A program made the position numbers and the translations under genes. Under the pieces are notes generated by a model. It ran no database searches and was not told where the DNA came from. It saw nothing but the letters and a program-made list of their open reading frames with translations. 64,000 bases of DNA from Nocardioides speluncae (GTDB lineage Bacteria > Actinomycetota > Actinomycetes > Propionibacteriales > Nocardioidaceae): the NCBI RefSeq assembly GCF_003121585.1, contig NZ_QEOO01000049.1:1-64000 (forward strand), written 5' to 3'. Position 1 is the first letter of the stretch; the number at the start of each line of letters is the position of its first letter. Positions 52,567 to 63,520 of this stretch are shown here, in pieces.

Positions 52567-55332
52567 CTATCGGGACGGTTCGATGAACACCGTCCGGGTG
52601 CCGATCACCTTGTTGCCGGCGATGATCTTCAGGGTCATCGCCTCGCGCCCCTCGCGGCGTCCGTCGCGAGCGATCGGGATCCGCATCGTGATCTCCGAAC
52701 GGCCGGCCATCACGAAGTCGACCATCGTGAACGGCTTCTTGTGCAGACGCACCTCGGGGTTGGGCGGTGGGTACATGACCCGCTCGATGAAGGACTTCGG
52801 CAGGTCGTGATACCGGGCCCGCGGCACCGACACTCGCCCCGCGACCGGGACGATGCGGACCACCATGTCGTAGCCGGCGACGCGGCTGAGCTTGACCTTC
52901 ACGTTCACGCTGCCACCTTCGCGAACCTGCTTCGGCGCGGTGGCGGTGACCTTCGGCGCCGGGTCGTCGTCGGTGATCTTGAACGAGCCGAGGTAGTCGC
53001 TCGGCATCGACCCGCTCAGCCCGAACGCCGTCAGCAGGAGTGGCCGCACCGGCAGGTCGTCGATGCGGTTGGGCAGGTACCCCCAGCGCACGAAGCCGGA
53101 CCTCTGCCCGGGTGCGATGTCGACGACCATGCGCTGCATCTTGGTCCCGCGCCCCGAGTAGTCGACGCCGACGACGACGAACTTTGCGGGCTTGGTGACC
53201 GTGCCCCGGACCGTGAACGGAATCTTGGCGACGGCAATCGAGATCCCGTTGCCCTCGGTCACCGTCGCCGAGCCGAGCTCGACCACCGGCGCCCGCAGTT
53301 CGGGTACGGCGGGCAGCTGCGCCGGCGCGGCGGCCGCGTCCAGCACCCAGATCCGGCCGTCCGTGCTGTCGCCGACCAGCTCGATCCGGTCGATGTGGGC
53401 CAGGTCGATCCCGGTCACACCGGCGGTGTCGACCCGGACGGTCTGCGCCCACAGCTTGGGAATCAGACCGTCGTCTCGTGGCATGGCGGGCACGACCGCA
53501 CCGCTGGCGGGCGTGACCAGCGCGGTCTTGCCGGCGGTGTCGTGCAGCCGGACCCGGAGCCGGACGTTGCCGAAGGTCGGGTCGACGACCGTGCGCAGGT
53601 CGAGCTGTGGCGAGGCGCTCAGGTCGAGGGGGTTGGTCAGCGCCAGCCCGCCGCGAGCGCCCGAGCGCTTCCAGCTCATCTCGAACGCGTTCTGCGCCGG
53701 GACGCCCTCGACCCGGAACGGCCAGTGCGGCGTCCCGAACGATGGCAGCCGGCCGCAGATCCGCAGGCTGCCGGGGAAGTCGGCCACGCCGCTGCAGATA
53801 CCGGTGTCTGCGGAGACCGGTTCGGTCAGCCCGACCGAGCCACCCGGGCGAACCAGCCGCCGGCCCGCGCCGATCGCGTGGGTGCGGACGTCGGCGTTGC
53901 CGGCCGACGGCACCCGTACCGGGCTGCCGTCGTACAGCGGGAGCACCGACTCGTCGCCCTTGGTCATCAGCCGGACGGCGCCAGCGATGTAGGACTTGCC
54001 GACCGCGCGCTGCTCGGCGGCGGAGAGCCGGTCCGGGTGCTTCCTGCCGCACCGCGCCGTCGGCGGGCCGAACCAGTCGTCGAACGACGGCGCCGCCGAG
54101 ATCCCGGGCGTCCACTCGGTGTTGAAGAAGTTGTGGTTGGCGCCCATCACCATCACCGAGCTCTTGAGCGAGGTGTCGCGGCTGTCGAGGTCGCGGGCGC
54201 GGTCAGTGAAGAACTGACCCTGCAGGTCGGAGACGTCGCCGTCGCAGTAGGGCAGCACGGTCGCGGTCGGGACGTACGGCGAGGTCTGCCGGCTGAAGTC
54301 GGTCGGCGCCAGCAACACCTGGCCGGCGATCCGGTACGGCGCGCTCAGCGGGATCGTCAGGGCCGCCCGGGCCACGCCCTCGCCACCGCGGCTGTGGCCG
54401 ACCAGGATCACCTTGGAGAGGTCGACCTTGTGGGTGCTGCCGGCCCACTTCGCCCACTGGTCGAGGTGCCGCCGGACCAGGGTCGCGCGGGCCTGCGCGC
54501 CGCCGTCGGCCAGTCGGTAGTCCTGGGCGTTGATGCCGTTGGCGGCGATCGACACCGTCACATAGCCCTGGCTGGCCAGCAGCCGCTGGGCGTAGTCGTA
54601 GCCGAGCTGGCTGGGGATCGGCTTCAGACCGTTCTCACACGGCCAGCCGTCGCCGCCGCCGCCCTCGGTCGCCCCGCCCTTCGGCTGGTAGCAGAACTCG
54701 TGGCGCCCGTGCAGGAACAGCACCAGCGGATGGTCGTCGCTCGCGGCGGACGCGGCCGGCTTGACGACGTGGCCGACCATCTCGACCTTCTCGGGCATGC
54801 CGCCGAGCTGGATGCCGGGGAGCGTGTAGTTGCTGGTGGTGATCGGGAGGTTGCCTGGGACGCCGGGGTCGACCGGCGCTGCCTCGGCCGCGGGCCGAGG
54901 AGCGGCTTCGCCCGCGCCGACGGCCCGACGGGCCAGGTCGGATCCCGGCTCGTCCAGTCGGTCGCCGGAGAGTACGACGTCGAGCGCGGCCGGGTCTGGC
55001 GCGGTCTCGGCGTACACCACGGCGACGACGGTGCGTGGGTTGGTGTCCTCGGCCGGCGTCCCGACCGGCTCGGCACCGGCGACGATCCGCGGCCGGTCAC
55101 CGGTCACCGGCAGCCGCGACGGCGACCGCCAGGTCACGGTCCACGTGTCATCGGCGGTCTTCAGCACGCTCCAGCGGCCCAGGTCACCGTCCGCGACCTG
55201 CCGGACCGGGTCGTCGACCGGTGCCTCCGGCGCCATGCCGTGCGCACCGGTGACCGCCAGCGTCGCCGCGACCAACCCCCAACCAGCCACCCGCAGCTTC
55301 ACCGGCAATCTCTCCGGAAATGTCCCCAGCAT
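52567..55332 (-). CDS. large secreted alpha/beta hydrolase with Calx-beta-like C-terminus
   Basis: About 921 residues. N-terminal hydrophobic signal (about 10-30), then a hydrolase domain with FLHGRHEFC, nucleophile elbow VGHSRGGEG (Ser about 314), a candidate Asp in YCDGDVSD and His about 400 in GANHNFF. The lower half is beta-rich and ends in a Calx-beta-like module (REGGSVNVKVKLSR). Related to chlorophyllase/PHB-depolymerase-like secreted hydrolases; substrate unknown. ATG 55332 was preferred over ATG 55350 because GGGGAGG fits it. Confidence 0.8.
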   Translation of the reverse strand: MLGTFPERLPVKLRVAGWGLVAATLAVTGAHGMAPEAPVDDPVRQVADGDLGRWSVLKTADDTWTVTWRSPSRLPVTGDRPRIVAGAEPVGTPAEDTNPRTVVAVVYAETAPDPAALDVVLSGDRLDEPGSDLARRAVGAGEAAPRPAAEAAPVDPGVPGNLPITTSNYTLPGIQLGGMPEKVEMVGHVVKPAASAASDDHPLVLFLHGRHEFCYQPKGGATEGGGGDGWPCENGLKPIPSQLGYDYAQRLLASQGYVTVSIAANGINAQDYRLADGGAQARATLVRRHLDQWAKWAGSTHKVDLSKVILVGHSRGGEGVARAALTIPLSAPYRIAGQVLLAPTDFSRQTSPYVPTATVLPYCDGDVSDLQGQFFTDRARDLDSRDTSLKSSVMVMGANHNFFNTEWTPGISAAPSFDDWFGPPTARCGRKHPDRLSAAEQRAVGKSYIAGAVRLMTKGDESVLPLYDGSPVRVPSAGNADVRTHAIGAGRRLVRPGGSVGLTEPVSADTGICSGVADFPGSLRICGRLPSFGTPHWPFRVEGVPAQNAFEMSWKRSGARGGLALTNPLDLSASPQLDLRTVVDPTFGNVRLRVRLHDTAGKTALVTPASGAVVPAMPRDDGLIPKLWAQTVRVDTAGVTGIDLAHIDRIELVGDSTDGRIWVLDAAAAPAQLPAVPELRAPVVELGSATVTEGNGISIAVAKIPFTVRGTVTKPAKFVVVGVDYSGRGTKMQRMVVDIAPGQRSGFVRWGYLPNRIDDLPVRPLLLTAFGLSGSMPSDYLGSFKITDDDPAPKVTATAPKQVREGGSVNVKVKLSRVAGYDMVVRIVPVAGRVSVPRARYHDLPKSFIERVMYPPPNPEVRLHKKPFTMVDFVMAGRSEITMRIPIARDGRREGREAMTLKIIAGNKVIGTRTVFIEPSR

Positions 55333-55511
55333 CGGCGCCGTCCTCCCCATCAGTGCTCAGAACCTAGACCGTGCCGCCGACAGCGGCGCGGGATCGGGTG
55401 AACCACGGCCAAATCGTGACCCTCCCGCTAGAGCAGACGCACGTCGTGGCCGTTTGGTTGCCCCTGGTTATGTCCGGTCCCGTCCGGATCGCCGAAAGCC
55501 GTGCTGACACA

Positions 55512-56582
55512 ATGCCGCCTATGTCCACCACGACCGCTCCCGAGGTCGCGGTTTCCGCCGCTGCCTCCGGCCCGGCGCGGCCCCGGGTGCTCTCGGGTAT
55601 CCAGCCGACGTCCGACTCGTTCCACTTCGGCAACTACCTCGGCGCGACCCGGCAGTGGGTGCAGCTCCAGGAGGACCACGAGCCGTTCTTCTTCATCGCC
55701 GACCTGCATGCGATCACCGTCGAGCAGAACCCCAAGCAGCTGCGCGACCGGGTACGCCGTGCCGCGGCGCAGCTGATCGCGATGGGCGTCGACCCGGCCC
55801 GGTCCGCGATCTTCGTGCAGAGCCAGGTTCCGGCGCACGCCCAGCTGGCGTGGGTGCTGCAGTGCCTGACCGGCTTCGGCGAGGCGCGCCGGATGACCCA
55901 GTTCAAGGACAAGTCCGCCAAGGGCGGGGAGGGCGCGGCCAGCGTCGGCCTGTTCACCTACCCGATCCTGCAGGCCGCCGACATCCTGCTCTACCGGCCG
56001 CACTACGTCCCGGTGGGCGAGGACCAGCGCCAGCACCTCGAGCTCACCCGCGACCTCGCGCAGCGGTTCAACCACCGCTACAAGAAGACGTTCCGGCTCC
56101 CCGAGCCGTACATCCTCAAGGCCACCGCGAAGATCCTCGACCTGCAGGAGCCGACCGCGAAGATGTCGAAGTCGGCGTCCTCGCCGGCCGGCATCATCGA
56201 GATGCTCGACGAGCCCAAGGCCAGCGCCAAGAAGATCCGCTCGGCGGTGACCGACTCCGACACCGTGGTTCGGTTCGACGAGGAGGCCAAGCCCGGCGTC
56301 TCCAACCTGCTGACGATCTACTCCGCGCTCACCGACCGGAGCATCCCGGACCTGGAGAAGACCTACGACGGCAAGGGGTACGGCGACCTCAAGCGCGACC
56401 TCGCCGAGGTCGTCGTCGAGTTCGTGACCCCGTTCCGCGAGCGGACCCTCGAGCTGCTCGAGAACCGCGACGAGCTGGACGCGATCCTCGACGACGGCGC
56501 CGCTCGCGCCAACGCCGTCGCCGAGCGGACGCTTCGGGACGTCTATGACCGGGTCGGCTTCGCCGTCGCCAGGACCCAGTAA
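55512..56582 (+). CDS. trpS: tryptophanyl-tRNA synthetase
   Basis: About 356 residues. Class I HIGH-like motif SFHFGNYLGA, FIADLHAIT, VPVGEDQRQHLELTRDLA and the KMSKS loop in AKMSKSASS. Charges tRNA-Trp. Two close ATGs (55512, 55521) give almost the same protein. The ATP-binding residues are intact. Divergent from the secreted hydrolase gene. Confidence 0.96.
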   Translation: MPPMSTTTAPEVAVSAAASGPARPRVLSGIQPTSDSFHFGNYLGATRQWVQLQEDHEPFFFIADLHAITVEQNPKQLRDRVRRAAAQLIAMGVDPARSAIFVQSQVPAHAQLAWVLQCLTGFGEARRMTQFKDKSAKGGEGAASVGLFTYPILQAADILLYRPHYVPVGEDQRQHLELTRDLAQRFNHRYKKTFRLPEPYILKATAKILDLQEPTAKMSKSASSPAGIIEMLDEPKASAKKIRSAVTDSDTVVRFDEEAKPGVSNLLTIYSALTDRSIPDLEKTYDGKGYGDLKRDLAEVVVEFVTPFRERTLELLENRDELDAILDDGAARANAVAERTLRDVYDRVGFAVARTQ

Positions 56583-56591
56583 GGTCAGGCC
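56580..56591 (+). promoter_or_regulatory. leaderless-type -10 element of the 2H phosphoesterase gene
   Basis: TAAGGT (56580-56585) overlaps the trpS stop and is followed by six bases and the GTG at 56592, so this gene may have its own leaderless message although it is only 9 bp from trpS. Confidence 0.45.
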
Positions 56592-57116
56592 GTGCCCACC
56601 ATCGGTGTCGCGATCGCCATCCCGGAGCCCTGGGCCCGGGAGCTGCAGGACTATCGCACGTCCATCGGCGATCACACGGCCGCCATGATTCCCACCCACA
56701 TCACGCTGGTGCCGCCGACCGATATCGACGACGCGGACCTGCCGGCCGTGATGAAGCACCTGGAGGAGGCTGCCGGCAAGCGCGCCGGCTTCCAGATCCA
56801 CCTGAGCGGCACCGGGACGTTCCGGCCGGTCTCCCCGGTCGTGTTCGTCTGCGTGGTGCAGGGGATCTCCGAGTGTGAGCAGCTGGCCAACGTCGTACGC
56901 ACCGGGCCGCTCGCCACCGACCTGGACTTCCCCTACCACCCGCACGTCACGATCGCCCACCACCTGACCGACGACCTGCTCGACCGGGCGTTCGCCGAGC
57001 TGCGTGCCTTCGAGTGCATCTTCGAGGCCAGCGAGTTCCACCTGTACGTCCACGACGACGAGGTCGGCTGGCAGCCCACCCGCAGCTTCCCGCTGCAGAT
57101 ACCGGCCGTGACCTAA
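56592..57116 (+). CDS. 2'-5' RNA ligase / 2H phosphoesterase family protein
   Basis: 174 residues. Two HxT motifs, HITLVPP near residue 36 and HVTIAHH near 119, define the 2H phosphoesterase fold of the LigT group. Such enzymes open 2',3'-cyclic phosphates on RNA or small nucleotides. GTG start. It lies between trpS and a BrkB gene, an arrangement seen in several actinobacteria. Confidence 0.85.
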   Translation: MPTIGVAIAIPEPWARELQDYRTSIGDHTAAMIPTHITLVPPTDIDDADLPAVMKHLEEAAGKRAGFQIHLSGTGTFRPVSPVVFVCVVQGISECEQLANVVRTGPLATDLDFPYHPHVTIAHHLTDDLLDRAFAELRAFECIFEASEFHLYVHDDEVGWQPTRSFPLQIPAVT

Positions 57117-57134
57117 GGGTGTGTCTGTAGGGCA

Positions 57135-58202
57135 GTGCCTTCGCTCAAGGATCGACTCAACTCGGGACTGACGTCGGCCCGGGCGCGCAGCCCGTTCCTC
57201 GACCACCTGGTCCGCACCGTCCGGCACTACTCCGCGGTCAAGGGCAACCTGCAGGCCGGAGCGGTGACCTACTTCGGCTTCCTCTCCTTTTTCCCGATCC
57301 TGGCCCTCGCCTTCGCGGTGATCGGGTACGTCGCGCGGATCTACCCGGAGGCCGAGCAGGACCTGGTCGACGCCATCAACGAGGTGCTGCCGGGCATGGT
57401 CGGCAACGACCCGGGCCAGATCAAGCTCGCCGACATCCAGGACGCGGCGCCGGGCATCGCCAGCGTCGGCCTGGTGGTCGTTCTCTACTCGGGCCTCGGC
57501 TGGCTGTCGAGCATGCGCGACGCGCTGTTGGTGATGTTCGAGCTGCCGCAGCGCGAGCAGCCCAACCCGTTCGCCGGCAAGCTCCGCGACCTGATCTCGC
57601 TCGCCATGATCGGCGTTACCCTGATCGTCAGCGTCGCGGTGTCCGGCGTGGTCACTGGCTTCTCGAAGGACATCCTCGAGCTGGTCGGCCTCGGCCGCGA
57701 GCTGTCACCACTGCTGAACGCGGTCAGCGTGCTGGTCGGCCTCGGCGCGAACATGCTGCTGTTCTTCGCCCTGTTCCGGCTGCTCGCCAAGCCGCACACC
57801 CCCAAGCGCGCGCTCTGGTCCGGCGCCCTGCTCGGCGCGGTCGGCTTCGAGATCCTCAAGCAGCTCTCGCGCTACCTGCTGGCCTCCACCAAGCACCAGC
57901 CGGCCTTCCAGGCCTTCGGCATCGCGCTGATCCTGGTGGTCTGGATCTACTACTTCTCCCGGGTCGTCATGTACGCCGCGGCCTGGAGTCACACAAGCGA
58001 GAGTGCTCGGGAGCTGCGGGAGAAGGAGGAGGCGGCCGCCGCGGCAAAGGCTGCCCGGAACCGGGTCGACCTCCGGAAGACCCCAGGCGCAGCGACTGGC
58101 GCGGCCAGCACCGGCGCCCTCGCGAAGGCGTTCGCGGCCGGCGGCGCGGCCGCGGTCGCGGTGATCGCCCTACTCAGGCGACGAGTTTCAACGCGTCGTT
58201 GA
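57135..58202 (+). CDS. YihY/BrkB-family membrane protein
   Basis: 355 residues. A short basic start, then about six to seven membrane helices (about 40-60, 90-120, 150-175, 190-215, 225-245, 260-290). Family hallmarks are NLQAGAVTYFGFLSFFPIL near the start and WIYYFSRVVMYAAAW near the end. The last 65 residues are an Ala-rich charged tail. Function of the family is unclear (formerly called RNase BN). GTG start 57135. Confidence 0.9.
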   Translation: MPSLKDRLNSGLTSARARSPFLDHLVRTVRHYSAVKGNLQAGAVTYFGFLSFFPILALAFAVIGYVARIYPEAEQDLVDAINEVLPGMVGNDPGQIKLADIQDAAPGIASVGLVVVLYSGLGWLSSMRDALLVMFELPQREQPNPFAGKLRDLISLAMIGVTLIVSVAVSGVVTGFSKDILELVGLGRELSPLLNAVSVLVGLGANMLLFFALFRLLAKPHTPKRALWSGALLGAVGFEILKQLSRYLLASTKHQPAFQAFGIALILVVWIYYFSRVVMYAAAWSHTSESARELREKEEAAAAAKAARNRVDLRKTPGAATGAASTGALAKAFAAGGAAAVAVIALLRRRVSTRR

Positions 58203-58264
58203 GATCGGGATCTTCATCGCGCCCACGTTAGTGGTCTAGTCACCGTGTGCGAGAGTGTCGCCTC

Positions 58265-58504
58265 GTGAGGTTCGAACGCAAGCACGCCTATCTGCTGCTC
58301 GCCGTCGCGGTCTGGAACGTGATCACCTTCGGTAACCTCGCAATGAACCTGATCCAGGCCGCCCAGGACGGCGAGGACCGGGCCGCCGGCTACTGGATCG
58401 CACATACTGTCCTAATTGTCGTCAATTTCCTGATCGCGGGGGTGCTTGGCGCGCTAGGGTGGCGCGCGCTCCGCGAGACTCGCCGAGCGCCGGCCGAGGG
58501 CTGA
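58265..58504 (+). CDS. SCO4848-family small membrane protein
   Basis: 79 residues. Two hydrophobic helices (HAYLLLAVAVWNVITFGNL and TVLIVVNFLIAGVLGALGW) separated by a polar loop. Matches SCO4848-type proteins, of unknown role, which often follow BrkB-type genes. GTG 58265 was preferred over the in-frame GTG 58247, which would add six residues. Confidence 0.75.
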   Translation: MRFERKHAYLLLAVAVWNVITFGNLAMNLIQAAQDGEDRAAGYWIAHTVLIVVNFLIAGVLGALGWRALRETRRAPAEG

Positions 58505-58525
58505 CAACACAGTTTGGAACGACAG

Positions 58526-59194
58526 ATGACCGCACCATGGGTCGCGGGTGCCACGTGTGCCGTGGCCACGCTCGCACTGGCGGGCTGTAGCTCCTTCGCG
58601 GACAAGTCCGCGGACGAGATCGAGGCGGCTGTCCGCAAGGACATGCAGGACGCGACCGCACTCACCATGGAGGGCACGCTCAACGGCATCGACGTGCGTG
58701 CCTCGATGGACGACGAGGGCGACTGTCTGGTGACGATGCGGCCGGAGGGTGGCGGAGCGGCCGACTTCATCGTCGTGAAGGGCGACAAGGCCTTCCTCAA
58801 GGCGAACGAGTCCTACCTCCGGCAGGCGACGTCCGACAACGACGAGATGGTCGACCTGCTCGCCAACCGGTGGGTCGAGCACGACGTCGCCAAGACCAAG
58901 AGCTTCTGCGACCTCGACGGCTTCCTCGACGAGTTCGCGGAGGACGACGGCGAGCAGGTGGACGCCGAGAAGGGCGACCCGGCAGAGATCGACGGCCATG
59001 AGACGATCGCGCTCGTCGACAAGAAGGACCACGGCGGCACCACGACCGTATGGGTCGCCGTCGACGGCAAGCACTACATCTTGAAGGTCGCGAACAAGGG
59101 CGGCGACGAGCCGGGATCGATGCTGCTCAGCGACTACGACGAGGACGTCGCAGCCGAGGAGCCGGATGACGTCTTCGAGCTCCCCAAGCCGTAG
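58526..59194 (+). CDS. lipoprotein, tandem paralogue 1
   Basis: About 222 residues. Signal with LALAGC lipobox (Cys about 20), then SSFADKSADEI and an acidic beta-rich external domain with two cysteines (GDC, SFCDLD). The same markers occur in the next gene, and both end with a PDDV-type acidic tail. The fold may be the LppX/LprAFG type (lipid carriers), but this is only a guess. Confidence 0.8.
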   Translation: MTAPWVAGATCAVATLALAGCSSFADKSADEIEAAVRKDMQDATALTMEGTLNGIDVRASMDDEGDCLVTMRPEGGGAADFIVVKGDKAFLKANESYLRQATSDNDEMVDLLANRWVEHDVAKTKSFCDLDGFLDEFAEDDGEQVDAEKGDPAEIDGHETIALVDKKDHGGTTTVWVAVDGKHYILKVANKGGDEPGSMLLSDYDEDVAAEEPDDVFELPKP

Positions 59195-59281
59195 CCGCGG
59201 CTTGCCGAAACCACCCCACCAGAACCGGTGTGTGAGACTTCGCAGATCCGGACCCACCACAGACGAGCAGCAGGAGCAACG

Positions 59282-59959
59282 ATGACAACGTCCAGGCGCG
59301 TGATGGCCGGCTTGGCCACCCTAGCCACGGCGATGCTGATGACGGGCTGCAGCTCGTTCGCGGACAAGTCCGCCGACGAGATCAAGGACGCCACCATCGA
59401 GGACATGAAGGACGTCTCGGCGTTCACCATGGCCGGAACGATCGATCAGGACGGCGGCGAGTCCGAGCTGAAGTTCTCGATGGACGAAGACGGCGACTGC
59501 GTAGGGACGCTCAAGCGGTCCGGCGGCACCGCCGACTTCATCGTGGTCAAGGGCGAGAAGTCCTTCTTCAAGGCCGACGAAGCACTCCTGACCTCGACCG
59601 GCCAGACAGACCCCGCCCAGGTCGCCCTGATGGCCGACAAGTGGATCGAGCAGCCCGTCGAGCAGACCGACAACTTCTGCAACCTCGACAAGTTCCTCGA
59701 GGAGTTCGAGGACGTGGACGAGGACCGCGAGGTGACGAAGGGCGACACCACCGAGGTCGACGGCGAGGACGCGATCGAGCTGATCTCCAAGGACGAAAAG
59801 GAGACCACCATCGTCTCCATCGCCACCGACGGCGACCACCACGTCCTCAAGATGGAGGGCAAGGGCGGTGATGAGCCCGGCTCGTTCACCTTCACCGACT
59901 ACAACGAGAACGTCGAGGCCGAGGAGCCGGACGACGTGATGCAGCCGCCTGCGGGCTAG
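59282..59959 (+). CDS. lipoprotein, tandem paralogue 2
   Basis: 225 residues. LMTGC lipobox (Cys about 23), then the identical SSFADKSADEI, the matching GDC and FCNLDKFLEEFE cysteine sites, and a shared C-terminal EEPDDV. Clear duplication of the gene 87 bp upstream. AGGAG precedes the ATG. It converges on sdhB, 6 bp away. Confidence 0.82.
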   Translation: MTTSRRVMAGLATLATAMLMTGCSSFADKSADEIKDATIEDMKDVSAFTMAGTIDQDGGESELKFSMDEDGDCVGTLKRSGGTADFIVVKGEKSFFKADEALLTSTGQTDPAQVALMADKWIEQPVEQTDNFCNLDKFLEEFEDVDEDREVTKGDTTEVDGEDAIELISKDEKETTIVSIATDGDHHVLKMEGKGGDEPGSFTFTDYNENVEAEEPDDVMQPPAG

Positions 59960-59965
59960 CAGCAG

Positions 59966-60705
59966 CTAGTGACCGTGCTTCATCGCCATACGTAGGTCCC
60001 GGTTGAGCTGGGAGATCACGTCGAGCGGGATCTCCTTGGGGCAGGCAGCGGTGCACTCGCCGATGTTGGTGCAGCCGCCGAAGCCCTCGTGGTCGTGCTG
60101 GCCGACCATGTTGACCACGCGGGTGTCGCGCTCGGCCTGGCCCTGCGGCAGCTCGCCGAGGTGGGTGATCTTGGCGCCCATGAACAGCGAGGCCGAGCCG
60201 TTGGGGCAGGCGGCGACGCAGGCGCCGCAGCCGATGCAGGTGGCGACGTCGAAGGCGCGGTCGGCGGCTTCCTTCGGGACCTGGATCGAGTGCGCCTCGG
60301 GGGCCGAGCCGGTGTTGACCGAGATGTAGCCGCCCTGCTGGATGATCCGGTCGAACGACGAGCGGTCGACGCAGAGGTCCTTGACCACCGGGAACGCCGA
60401 GGAGCGCCACGGCTCGATGGTGATCTCGTCGCCGTCCTTGAACGAGCGCATGTGCAGCTGGCAGGTGGTGGTGACCTCGGGGCCGTGCGGCTCGCCGTTG
60501 ATCATCAGCCCGCACATGCCACAGATGCCCTCGCGGCAGTCGGAGTCGAACGCGATCGGCTCCTCGCCGCTGGCGTTCAGCTCCTCGTTGAGGACGTCGA
60601 GCATCTCGAGGAACGACATGTCCGGCGAGACGTTGTCGAGGTCGTAGGTGTGCATCGCACCCTTGTCGGCCTCGCTGGCCTGCCGCCAGATGTTGAGGGT
60701 GAGCT

Positions 60706-60709
<4 letters not shown>
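59966..60709 (-). CDS. sdhB: succinate dehydrogenase iron-sulfur subunit
   Basis: 247 residues. The plant-type [2Fe-2S] site uses the cysteines of SDCREGICGMCG and the later TTTCQ. Two further cluster motifs are CIGCGACVAACPNG and CTNIGECTAACPKE. Passes electrons from SdhA to the quinone side. Start GTG 60709, overlapping the sdhA stop (GTGA). Last gene of the sdhCAB operon. Confidence 0.95.
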
Positions 60710-62736
<2,027 letters not shown>

Positions 62737-62745
62737 GGAGGGCCC

Positions 62746-63459
62746 TTACTTCTCGATGATGCCGACGAGGACGGAGACCGGCACGAGCGCGAAGCCCACC
62801 GTGATCACCAGCGCGGTCGTGAACGCGACCTTGCGCCAGAACCAGCGGGCCTGCGCGTTCCCGGCGAAGCCGAGGGTCTGTGCCGCGCTCCAGATGCCGT
62901 GGTGCAGGTGGGCGCCGAGCATCGCCATCGCGACCAGGTAGATCAGCGTCAGCCACCAGGTGTCGAAGCTGTCCACCAGCAGGTTGAAGGGGTCGCCCGC
63001 CGCGTCGCCGGTCTCGCCGGTCTTCACGTTGACCTTGCCGACGGTGAAGTTCAGCAGGTGCCAGATCACGAACAGCAGCAGCGTCACGCCGCCCCAGCGC
63101 ATCAGCCGGCTCGCGAAGATCGCGCCGGTGTGCTTCTTCACGACGTACTTCACGGTCCGGGCCTTCTGCGCCCGCCGCCACAGCATCACCGCGGCGTAGA
63201 CGTGCAGGATGACCGAGACCAGGAGCACCACGCGGATGATCCACAGCAGCCCTTCGTGGGGGAGCATCGGCTCCCCGAAGGTCCGCAGGTGGTGGGCGTA
63301 CTCGTTGAACGCGTCGTGCCCGGAGAACGCCTTGAGGTTGCCGTACATGTGCAGAAGCACGTAGCCGATGAAGATCAGGCCGGTGACGGCCATCAGGAGC
63401 TTCAGCGCGATCGTGGATCGCGTGGACCGGCTGCCTTTGACGAGAGTCGGGGTTGCCAC
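62746..63459 (-). CDS. sdhC: succinate dehydrogenase cytochrome b subunit
   Basis: 237 residues with five membrane helices, the single-subunit type-B anchor. Starts ATPTLVKGSRSTRSTIALKL; haem ligand His candidates include LLHMYGNLK, YAHHLRTFG and HLHHGIWSA. GTG 63459 was chosen over an in-frame ATG at 63498 because family members begin here and because TACGGT lies exactly six bases before it, a leaderless-type promoter for the operon. Confidence 0.93.
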   Translation of the reverse strand: MATPTLVKGSRSTRSTIALKLLMAVTGLIFIGYVLLHMYGNLKAFSGHDAFNEYAHHLRTFGEPMLPHEGLLWIIRVVLLVSVILHVYAAVMLWRRAQKARTVKYVVKKHTGAIFASRLMRWGGVTLLLFVIWHLLNFTVGKVNVKTGETGDAAGDPFNLLVDSFDTWWLTLIYLVAMAMLGAHLHHGIWSAAQTLGFAGNAQARWFWRKVAFTTALVITVGFALVPVSVLVGIIEK

Positions 63460-63471
63460 AAAGGAACCGTA
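63460..63471 (-). promoter_or_regulatory. leaderless-type -10 element of sdhCAB
   Basis: On the minus strand TACGGT, six bases, then GTG 63459. No Shine-Dalgarno sequence. It resolves the sdhC start. Confidence 0.5.
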
Positions 63472-63520
63472 TCGCTGCCCGAGACGCGCGGGCGCCATCA
63501 GGACTGTGAGATATCCCCTG

